Source of the DNA: Serpens sp035497635
Lineage (GTDB): Bacteria; Pseudomonadota; Gammaproteobacteria; Pseudomonadales; Pseudomonadaceae
DNA: 7,600 nt
Assembly (NCBI GenBank): GCA_035497635.1
Contig: DATJDB010000039.1
Location: 1 to 7,600, forward strand
Reading direction: 5' to 3'
Part shown: positions 1-5,662 of the stretch, one piece after another
Position numbering within the stretch: the first letter of the stretch is position 1
How the letters are laid out: every line of letters begins with the position of its first letter
Position numbers and translations under genes: made by a program
Notes under the pieces: generated by a model
The model's input: only the letters and a program-made list of their open reading frames with translations
Databases searched by the model: none
Told to the model about the DNA's origin: nothing

Positions 1-87
1 CATCAGCCGGATATTGCACGGCTGGGAAGATTCGATGATCACCAGATCATCTTCGTTGAGGTATTCGCGCCGGTGAATGAATTTCAT
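1..87 (-). CDS. N-terminal fragment of a probable DUF1883-family protein
   Basis: The first 29 codons of a minus-strand gene are visible, from ATG at 87-85 to the window edge, without a stop. The translation begins MKFIHRREYLNEDDL and later reads CNIRLM. The opening MKFIH and the CN(I/V)RLM motif match what I remember of DUF1883 proteins, small beta-rich proteins of unknown function that are mostly about 90-100 residues long. In some genomes this domain sits at the N-terminus of a larger protein, including TIR-domain proteins, and the fragment cannot show which form is present. No convincing Shine-Dalgarno sequence precedes the ATG. The gene is divergent from the transporter at 231. The family call rests on memory of a short fragment. 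Confidence 0.6.
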   Translation of the reverse strand, partial: MKFIHRREYLNEDDLVIIESSQPCNIRLM

Positions 88-230
88 GGGTTTCAACAGG
101 GGTCTAACGAGGGGCGCGCACAATAGCACGCCGCGCCGATAATCTCCCACCCGACGCCGCTTTGCGGTATGTTCCCCGCCCCCCGGCGCGCGGCTCGTGC
201 CGGCACTTTGCCAGAGGTTTTCTGCTGTCC

Positions 231-1367
231 ATGTCGTCCGTCGAAATCCGCGCGCCCCGGGTGCGCTGGTCCACCCGTTGCGGCTTTTTCATCGCTGGCT
301 TCGGGTTGTCGGTGTGGGCGCCACTGGTGCCCTATGTGCGCGAACGCATTCCCATGAGCGACGCCACCTTCGGCTTGTTGCTCTTGTGTGTGGGGGCCGG
401 ATCGCTGACCTGCATGCCGCTGTCGGGCATGCTCGCCGCCCGCTTCGGCATCCGTCCGGCCGCGCTCGTGTGCATGGGCCTGCTGATGGCCGTGCTATCG
501 GTCATGGCCCTGACGGATTCCATATTCTGGCTGGCGGTCGCCCTGTTCGGTTTTGGCGGCACGCTGGGCGTGCTGGATATTCTCATCAACATCCAGGCAC
601 TCAAGGTGGAGCGCGCGCTCGACCGACCGCTGATGTCCCATTTTCATGGCATGTTCAGCCTCGGCACCATCGCTGGCGCGGCCTGTCTGACGGGCCTGCT
701 GCGCCTGGGCCTGACGCCCGCCGCCGGCACCCTGCTGGTGGTGGCGTTGATCCTGATTGCCACGCTGCTGATCCGCAACGGGCTACTGCCCGACCGCTCG
801 CCGGCCGGCGGCGCCCTGTTCGCCCGGCCCACCGGGGTCGTGCTGGTGGTGGGACTGCTTTGCTTCGTCGTCTACCTGGCCGAAGGGGCGATTCTGGATT
901 GGAGCGCGCTCTATCTGATCCAGGACAAGGGCATGGCCATCAGCCTGGCCGGCCTGGGCTACGCCAGCTTCGCCCTGCTGGTGACCTTCGCCCGCTTCGG
1001 CGGCGGAGCGCTGATCACCCGGCTGGGCGCGGTGCGCGTGGTGGTGATCGGCGCCCTGCTGGCCGCCACCGGCCTGCTGCTGAGCATCCTCACCGATCAC
1101 TGGCTGATCGCCCTGTTTGGCTATGCCCTGTGCGGCCTGGGCTGCGCCAACATCTCGCCGGTGCTGATTTCCTCGCTCAACCGTCAGCAGGACATGCCGG
1201 TGCATCTGGCGGTTACCGCCGCCACCACCGTGGGCTTTGCCGGCGTGCTGGCCGGCCCGGCACTGATGGGCCTGGTGGCCCATGTGAGTTCCCTGGCGGT
1301 CGCCTTTGCGCTGGTCGCCGTCCTGTTGCTGGGCATGCTGTTCAGCACATCACGCCTTCCCCGCTAA
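231..1367 (+). CDS. MFS transporter, YbjJ-like
   Basis: This 378-residue protein is almost wholly hydrophobic, with about twelve membrane spans, and is an inner-membrane major facilitator superfamily carrier. An MFS motif A-like loop (GMLAARFGIRP, residues 66-76) lies between spans 2 and 3. The segment IQALKVERALDRPLMSHFHG (121-140), continuing into MFSLGTIAGA, closely resembles the corresponding part of E. coli YbjJ (NVEGAAVERE, MMHGFYSLGTLAGA), as does AEGAILDW (217-224, compare AEGSANDW). The substrate is unknown. The reading frame extends upstream to a TTG at 162, but that extension is Arg/Pro-rich and not membrane-like, so I chose ATG 231. A weak AGAGG at 213-217 is rather far from it. 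The gene is followed after 21 bp by the RlmN-like gene on the same strand, which suggests co-transcription. Confidence 0.88.
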   Translation: MSSVEIRAPRVRWSTRCGFFIAGFGLSVWAPLVPYVRERIPMSDATFGLLLLCVGAGSLTCMPLSGMLAARFGIRPAALVCMGLLMAVLSVMALTDSIFWLAVALFGFGGTLGVLDILINIQALKVERALDRPLMSHFHGMFSLGTIAGAACLTGLLRLGLTPAAGTLLVVALILIATLLIRNGLLPDRSPAGGALFARPTGVVLVVGLLCFVVYLAEGAILDWSALYLIQDKGMAISLAGLGYASFALLVTFARFGGGALITRLGAVRVVVIGALLAATGLLLSILTDHWLIALFGYALCGLGCANISPVLISSLNRQQDMPVHLAVTAATTVGFAGVLAGPALMGLVAHVSSLAVAFALVAVLLLGMLFSTSRLPR

Positions 1368-1388
1368 ACCTTTCGGAATCCGCTTGCC

Positions 1389-2429
1389 ATGCGAATCCAG
1401 CAGATCCGCCAACAGCTTGCCGAGCACGGCGCCAAGCCCTTGCACATCAACCGCATCCTGCGCGCCTGGCTGCAGGGCCGGCCGTTGGACATCGGCACAC
1501 GACGCCAGCAGAGCCAGGATTTCCTGCCGCTGACGGTACGCGAATACCTGCCGACGCTTAGCGCCCAGCTCGATGGCCTGGCCCAAGTAAATTCCGAGCA
1601 TCCCGGCGCGGACGACTCGGCCCGCCTGCTGGTCGAGCTGGACGATGGGCAGATGGTGGAAAGCGTGCTGCTGCCGCGCGACGGCCTGTGTGTGTCCAGC
1701 CAGGTGGGCTGCGCGGTCGGCTGTACATTTTGTATGACCGGCAAGAGCGGCCTGCTGCGCCAGGTCGAAAGCACCGAAATCCTCGCCCAGGTGGCGCTGG
1801 CACGGCGCAGACGGGCGGTAAAGCGCGTGGTGTTCATGGGCATGGGCGAACCGGCCCACAACCTGGACAACGTACTGGACGCCATCGACATACTGGGCAG
1901 CGAAGGCGGCATCGGCCACAAGAACCTGGTGTTCTCCACGGTGGGCGATCCGCGGGTCTTCGAGCGTCTGCCGCAGCAGCGCGTAAAGCCGGCGCTGGCA
2001 TTGTCCCTGCACACCACCGATGCCGACCTGCGTGAACAGCTGTTGCCACGCGCGCCGCGCATTACTCCCGACGAGCTGGTGGAACTGGGCGAGCGCTACG
2101 CGCGCACGGTGGGCTTCCCGATCCAGTATCAGTGGACCCTACTCAAGGGCATCAATGACAGCCAGGCCGAGATGGACGGCATCATCCGCCTGCTCAAGGG
2201 CAAGTACGCGATCATGAACGTCATTCCCTACAACAGCCTGGAGCAGGACGAGTATCAGCGGCCGGACAGCGAGCGCATCTACCAGATCGTCCGCTACCTG
2301 CACAACAACGGCGTACTGACCAAAGTACGCAATTCGGCGGGGCAGGATGTGGAAGGCGGCTGCGGCCAGCTGCGTGCCCGTGCCGAGCGGGTGGAGCGCG
2401 CCCGGCGCTCAACCCAGGGGCAGGCCTGA
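1389..2429 (+). CDS. RlmN/Cfr-family radical SAM RNA methyltransferase (RlmN-like paralogue)
   Basis: This is a 346-residue radical SAM enzyme of the RlmN/Cfr family. The CX3CX2C cluster ligands are C108, C112 and C115, in CVSSQVGC followed by AVGCTFC. GMGEP (151-155) is the SAM-binding motif. Both family-specific catalytic cysteines are present: C101, equivalent to E. coli RlmN C118, and C325 in GGCGQL, equivalent to C355, the cysteine that carries the methyl group. RlmN methylates C2 of A2503 in 23S rRNA and A37 in some tRNAs. This protein differs from canonical RlmN (about 380 residues in E. coli): it is shorter, has LPRDGLC before the cluster, FSTVGD for the usual STSG, IPYNS for IPWNP, and NSAGQDVEGG for KTRGDDIDAA. 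These fit a separate gammaproteobacterial clade annotated simply as RNA methyltransferase, so I give no symbol. The ATG has only a weak ribosome site (CGGA, 1374-1377). The 3' end overlaps the convergent cyclase gene. Confidence 0.9.
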   Translation: MRIQQIRQQLAEHGAKPLHINRILRAWLQGRPLDIGTRRQQSQDFLPLTVREYLPTLSAQLDGLAQVNSEHPGADDSARLLVELDDGQMVESVLLPRDGLCVSSQVGCAVGCTFCMTGKSGLLRQVESTEILAQVALARRRRAVKRVVFMGMGEPAHNLDNVLDAIDILGSEGGIGHKNLVFSTVGDPRVFERLPQQRVKPALALSLHTTDADLREQLLPRAPRITPDELVELGERYARTVGFPIQYQWTLLKGINDSQAEMDGIIRLLKGKYAIMNVIPYNSLEQDEYQRPDSERIYQIVRYLHNNGVLTKVRNSAGQDVEGGCGQLRARAERVERARRSTQGQA

Positions 2430-3872
2430 CAATCCGGAAGCTTCCTGCCCGGCACGCGTGACCGCTACCACCCGGTCGCGGCCCGCTTCCTTGGCCTGGT
2501 AAAGCGCCCGGTCGGCCTCGGCCAGCAGCTGTTCCAGCGGTTCGGCAGGACACTCGGAGAACCAGGCCAGACCGATGCTCAGAGTCACGGGCACGCTGAC
2601 GCCATCCGGCTGCTTGAATGATCGGCGAGTCACTTCGCTACGGATACGCTCGGCAAGGGCCAGCGCATCCTTCTCGGCAAGGCCCTTCAGCACCAGCGCA
2701 AACTCCTCGCCACCCAGCCGGCCGAACAGATCGTTCTGGCGCAGGCTCCGTTTGACCGTGGTGGAAAAGGCACGTAACACGCCATCGCCCACCGCATGGC
2801 CGTGGCAATCGTTGACCCGCTTGAAATGATCGAGATCGAGCATCATCACCACCAGCGACTCCCGTGAACCTGCCCACTGGCCGAGCAGCGCTTCTCCCCG
2901 ACCGAAGAAGCCACGCCGTGTCAGCGCGCCGGTCAGGATGTCGTGATCGGCCCGGCGCCGCAGCGCCTTCAATTGTCGGTCCCGGGCCTGCGTGATGCTG
3001 GCAACCGCCAGAGGTCCGAGCGCGAACAGGGTAATGCCCAGGTGCAGCGAGAGGGTTCTTGCCGCATCGGTGTCGGCGTCCAGCAGAGGCAGCAGCCCGA
3101 GGCTCACGACCGCCACCAGCCAGATGCAGGTGAGCAGAATCAACAGGGCCGACATGAACAGGGAATAACTCAGTGCGCACCAGAGCAGCGCCGGCACCAC
3201 GAAGCCCAGGGAGCCCGGTCCACCCAGTCCGGCACAGACCATCAGCGAGACCAGCAAGGCCACGACCGGCGCGAATTCCCAGATATCCTCGCGCCGCCTG
3301 GAATGACGGCCGCTGGCCCGACGCGAGAAGAACTCCGGCGCCGAGAGCATGACCGGCAGTATCAGCACGGCGTTGACCAGATCCGCGCCAAACCAGGAAC
3401 TCGCCGCATCCCAGGCAGTGGCAAACACCGGCGGGCCGAGCATCCGGCCCAGCAGGATGGCGGCCAGTGCGGAACAACCCGAAGCGAGCAGGCAGACGCC
3501 GAACAGGGTCAGCAGGCCGGCGGGCCGGCGCAGGGTGCGCCAGCGGGCCGGGGCGATGCGCACCAGCAACAGGCCGCAGGCGACAAAGGTCAGGTTGACC
3601 AGCGACAGACGCAGGGAGACCAGAAAGTCACCCTCCATGACCAGATCGGCCAACACTAAGCCGACCAGCGCGGCGACCCAGCTCGCTGGCGTAGCCAGGC
3701 GCGGATAGAGAATGAACAGGCCCAGCAGAACGGCATTGGCGGGCCAGAAGGAGGCCTGCATGCCGACCGGGCGGGTGGCGATGCCCAGCCAGGCGGTAAA
3801 CATGACCAGCAGCATCAGGGCCAGCAAGCGCAGCGCGCTTGTCTCCCAGTCTTTCGACGCCGTGTTTTCCAC
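2409..3872 (-). CDS. MASE1-GGDEF diguanylate cyclase
   Basis: This 487-residue membrane protein makes c-di-GMP from two GTP. Residues about 12-295 form a multi-span MASE1 sensory domain, recognisable by SFWPANAVLLGLFIL (41-55) and WFGADLVNAVLILPV (160-174). A GGDEF domain follows from about 310: DILTGALTRRGFF (311-323), metal and substrate residues in DLDHFKRVND (346-355), and the active-site GGEEF (387-391). RQND (378-381), five residues before GGEEF, is an intact RxxD inhibitory I-site, so product inhibition is expected. No EAL domain is present. The frame stays open to 4154, but the start is the GTG at 3872-3870: it has GAGGAG (plus-strand 3881-3886) eight bases upstream and is followed at once by the first membrane span. 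A possible extended -10 element (TGCTAAAGT, plus-strand 3911-3919) precedes it. The MASE1 ligand is unknown. Confidence 0.93.
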   Translation of the reverse strand: MENTASKDWETSALRLLALMLLVMFTAWLGIATRPVGMQASFWPANAVLLGLFILYPRLATPASWVAALVGLVLADLVMEGDFLVSLRLSLVNLTFVACGLLLVRIAPARWRTLRRPAGLLTLFGVCLLASGCSALAAILLGRMLGPPVFATAWDAASSWFGADLVNAVLILPVMLSAPEFFSRRASGRHSRRREDIWEFAPVVALLVSLMVCAGLGGPGSLGFVVPALLWCALSYSLFMSALLILLTCIWLVAVVSLGLLPLLDADTDAARTLSLHLGITLFALGPLAVASITQARDRQLKALRRRADHDILTGALTRRGFFGRGEALLGQWAGSRESLVVMMLDLDHFKRVNDCHGHAVGDGVLRAFSTTVKRSLRQNDLFGRLGGEEFALVLKGLAEKDALALAERIRSEVTRRSFKQPDGVSVPVTLSIGLAWFSECPAEPLEQLLAEADRALYQAKEAGRDRVVAVTRAGQEASGLSGLPLG

Positions 3873-3880
3873 TTCCCGCT

Positions 3881-3886
3881 CTCCTC
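3881..3886 (-). promoter_or_regulatory. Ribosome binding site fixing the GTG start of the diguanylate cyclase
   Basis: On the minus strand this reads GAGGAG, eight bases upstream of the GTG at 3872-3870. It is the reason for preferring that GTG over the much longer upstream reading frame, which would run through the divergent intergenic region and into the DUF2970 gene. Confidence 0.75.
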
Positions 3887-4020
3887 GCCGTCCGCTCCGG
3901 CATGTGAGCGACTTTAGCACCCGGCCTGCGGCGTATCCGCCCGCCAGGACAGCGACGTGAACGGCATCACGAGCCGCGACACGCTCTACTCTGGAAGGGA
4001 ACTTATCGAAGGGGAACGGT

Positions 4021-4233
4021 ATGGACGATCCAGATGACAAGCGCCCCCTCGGCTGGGGCGAATTGCTGCAGACCATGCTGGCGGCCGCACTGGGCGTGCA
4101 GAGCGGTAAAAATCGCGCCCGCGACTTCAGCCGCGGGCGGCCGGTGCAGTTCATCGTGCTCGGGCTGCTGTTCTGCCTGTTCTTCGTGCTCGGCGTGCTC
4201 GGCGTGGTGAAGCTGGTGCTCTACCTGGCCTGA
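4021..4233 (+). CDS. DUF2970 small membrane protein
   Basis: This 70-residue protein has a hydrophilic N-terminal half containing LLQTMLAAALGVQSGKNRARDF (in two parts, residues 15-22 and 23-36) and one membrane span at about 43-68. The A(A/F)xGVQSxKNRxRDF signature followed by a single C-terminal helix is what I know of DUF2970, a family of short proteobacterial proteins of unknown role. The ATG is well supported by GAAGGGG at 4008-4014, six bases upstream. The gene is divergent from the cyclase, with 148 bp between the two starts, and its last 13 bp overlap the end of the convergent binding-protein gene. No function should be inferred beyond an inner-membrane location. Confidence 0.82.
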   Translation: MDDPDDKRPLGWGELLQTMLAAALGVQSGKNRARDFSRGRPVQFIVLGLLFCLFFVLGVLGVVKLVLYLA

Positions 4234-5300
4234 ACCGTCACTTCGAGCAACGGGGACAGGTCGAAGGGGTACCCCGCCCGATCGCCATGCAGCGCATGGC
4301 TGTAGCGGCGGAAATCGACTTGCAGGCGCGGCACATCGAGGCGTTGATGCAGGCGGGTAACCTGTTCCTCGTCCAGCAGGCGGAACACATCGGCGCGCAC
4401 ATCGACACCAATGCTGTCGGCGAAATCCCGCCCTTGGTGATAGTCATGGAGCAGCAGAAGGGCCCAGCCGCCAAGGGTGAAATGCCCGGCAGTGAGCGCC
4501 TCGACCTCACCGGCCAGACGCGCCTGGAAGATCTCCGGGGAATTGTTCGCCGCGCTGAAGTGCACATCCTGGCCCGGCTGCAGTCCGCGCTCGCGCAGCG
4601 CCTGCATGGCGCCCAGCGCCATCTCGTCATTGGCGGACCACACCAGCCGGACAGCCGGATAGCGCTCGAACAGCGTGCGCGCCTGAACCTGGGCGCGCTG
4701 ACGCGACCACTCGCCATTCACCAGATGACGCAGACGGATATCCGGATGTTCATCGAGTGCCCGCAACAGGCCCATGTTGCGCAGTTGCGCCGAGGGGGTC
4801 TGCGGCACGCCACCAAAAGCCAGCATCTCCACCGGGCCTGCCGGTTTCATGGTCGCCAGGGCCTTGCCCATCAGGTAACCGGCCCGCTCATCGTCAGGAG
4901 TCAGGCTGCCGATCCAGTTGCCATAGCGCTCACGCGGGTTGCCGGTGCGCTCGCGCTGCGAGGCGGTCAGCGTGCTGTGCACATTGAACAGCCGAACCGG
5001 ACTGCCTTCGAAGATGCGCAGCAGTTCGGGGCCGGCATAGATCTCGTTGACGAACAGCAGGTAATCCGGCTGGCGTTCGCGCATCTGCCTGCCCAATTCC
5101 AGCAGGCGGTTGAAATCCCGCTCGGCATAATGGATTTCCAGCTCCATACCCAGATCGTCCGCCACCGCCTGCATGAAGCGCGAATAGCCGACCCAGAACG
5201 GCTCGCTGGAATAACCGGGATTGATGAAGGCCACCGAGGGCGCCGCATAGGCGCAAACCATCATCCAGTAGAAAAACAATCCCGCAACCACACGTCCCAT
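4221..5300 (-). CDS. Orphan periplasmic substrate-binding protein (type 1, sugar-binding-like)
   Basis: This 359-residue exported protein belongs to the type 1 periplasmic-binding-protein superfamily (the RbsB/LuxP-like group). Residues 1-19 form a signal peptide with a hydrophobic core (VAGLFFYWMMVC) and an AYA cleavage site before APSVAFINPG. C16 lacks a lipobox (MMVC), so a lipoprotein is unlikely. Two superfamily landmarks are clear: DDERAGYLMGKALA (136-149) and WSANDEMALGAMQALRERG (221-239), in the hinge-proximal part of the second lobe. No permease or ATPase gene lies next to it, so it may feed a transporter encoded elsewhere or serve a sensor. It lies 42 bp downstream of the 37-residue membrane protein gene on the same strand, probably in one transcript. 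The ATG at 5300 has a poor ribosome site and a possible hairpin just upstream. The ligand is unknown. Confidence 0.85.
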   Translation of the reverse strand: MGRVVAGLFFYWMMVCAYAAPSVAFINPGYSSEPFWVGYSRFMQAVADDLGMELEIHYAERDFNRLLELGRQMRERQPDYLLFVNEIYAGPELLRIFEGSPVRLFNVHSTLTASQRERTGNPRERYGNWIGSLTPDDERAGYLMGKALATMKPAGPVEMLAFGGVPQTPSAQLRNMGLLRALDEHPDIRLRHLVNGEWSRQRAQVQARTLFERYPAVRLVWSANDEMALGAMQALRERGLQPGQDVHFSAANNSPEIFQARLAGEVEALTAGHFTLGGWALLLLHDYHQGRDFADSIGVDVRADVFRLLDEEQVTRLHQRLDVPRLQVDFRRYSHALHGDRAGYPFDLSPLLEVTVQAR

Positions 5301-5306
5301 TGACTA

Positions 5307-5331
5307 CCGCGCCTGCATTCAAAGAGCGCGG
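5307..5331 (-). repeat. Inverted repeat just upstream of the binding-protein start
   Basis: CCGCGC (5307-5312) and GCGCGG (5326-5331) are perfect six-base complementary arms around a 13-base loop, between the stop of the 37-residue gene (5343) and the start of the binding-protein gene (5300). There is no T-run on either side, so it is not a typical intrinsic terminator. One arm covers the position where the ribosome would bind. A role in folding of the transcript is inference; a six-base GC-only match can arise by chance in DNA of this composition. Confidence 0.35.
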
Positions 5332-5342
5332 CATTCTGCCAG

Positions 5343-5456
5343 CTATTGGCTGCTGACCCAATAGACGGCGGTAATGACGGCAAGAAGAATCAACGCAAGA
5401 ATGGCGAGTGCATCGACTCGGCTGTCGCTTTCGTCATGTCCGGAATGCTTGTCCAT
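5343..5456 (-). CDS. 37-residue single-span membrane protein, unrecognised
   Basis: This short gene runs from ATG (5456-5454) to TAG (5345-5343). Its strongest support is the ribosome binding site AAGGGAG (plus-strand 5461-5467 region) about five bases before the ATG, better than that of most genes in the window. The product starts MDKHSGHDESDSR, a hydrophilic and mainly acidic stretch with two histidines, then has one uninterrupted membrane span (about 16-34, LAILALILLAVITAVYWV) and ends SSQ. I do not recognise a family. It could be a small membrane subunit or regulator acting with the periplasmic binding protein 42 bp downstream, or an independent small protein. It is divergent from cysI, with 206 bp between their starts. 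The hydrophobic run and the ribosome site make chance unlikely, but expression is not shown. Confidence 0.72.
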   Translation of the reverse strand: MDKHSGHDESDSRVDALAILALILLAVITAVYWVSSQ

Positions 5457-5531
5457 ATGAACTCCCTTATTCTGTGCGACCCGCTTCGAGTAAAGACCAG
5501 CGTTGCGCCCGATGCCCGAAGCCGTCTTTTA

Positions 5532-5546
5532 ATCGCTTTTAGCGAT
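5532..5546. repeat. Palindrome in the cysI divergent intergenic region (possible operator)
   Basis: ATCGCT-TTT-AGCGAT is a perfect inverted repeat of six-base arms with a three-base centre, lying in the AT-rich part of the region between cysI and the 37-residue gene. No T-run follows the stem directly, so a regulator site is more plausible than a terminator. I cannot assign it to CysB or any other named regulator from the sequence. Confidence 0.35.
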
Positions 5547-5568
5547 AAACATATTCTTAATCTTCACT

Positions 5569-5596
5569 TTTACGCATAAATCGATACTGCTATCGT
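5569..5596 (+). promoter_or_regulatory. Candidate promoter for cysI
   Basis: TTTACG (5569-5574), a 16-base spacer and TATCGT (5591-5596) preceded by TGC resemble a sigma-70 promoter with an extended -10 element. Each hexamer matches four of six consensus positions. It sits at the end of the only strongly AT-rich stretch in the window and would give a leader of about 60 bases before cysI. This is a pattern match only; sulfur-responsive promoters often depend on CysB and have poor -35 elements. Confidence 0.35.
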
Positions 5597-5662
5597 GCCG
5601 GCCCCAAGGTGCGGTGGCGCGGCTGCGCGCGCGACCCGGCAGTGACCGCTTACAGGACCCCT

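Noticed and set aside
138..143. GATAAT as a possible -10 box for the transporter.
   Set aside because: No acceptable -35 hexamer lies 15-19 bases upstream in this GC-rich stretch; one hexamer is not enough.
162..230. TTG start at 162 for the transporter.
   Set aside because: It would add 23 residues rich in Arg and Pro ahead of a normal MFS N-terminus, and there is no ribosome site.
197..1561. A 454-codon plus-strand frame overlapping the transporter and the methyltransferase start.
   Set aside because: Arg/Pro/Ala/His-rich out-of-frame translation that crosses two clearly coding genes.
3873..4154. N-terminal extension of the cyclase frame up to 4154.
   Set aside because: The added residues have no resemblance to MASE1 proteins and run through the divergent intergenic region and the DUF2970 gene; the GTG at 3872 has GAGGAG at ideal spacing.
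4287..5303. A 338-codon plus-strand frame opposite the binding-protein gene.
   Set aside because: Antisense shadow of a gene with a signal peptide and superfamily motifs; no ribosome site and no recognisable domain.
5483..5522. GCTTCG and CGAAGC forming an inverted repeat before a short T-run, resembling a terminator.
   Set aside because: The arms are 28 bases apart with only six pairs, and no gene ends upstream on the plus strand, so a terminator has no purpose there.
5346..5579. A 77-codon plus-strand frame before cysI.
   Set aside because: It lies opposite the 37-residue gene and its control region, has no ribosome site and no coherent domain.
5609..5662. GTG start at 5609 for cysI.
   Set aside because: The extra 18 residues are absent from known CysI proteins, which begin at the MYVYD equivalent; ATG 5663 has AGGA five bases upstream.
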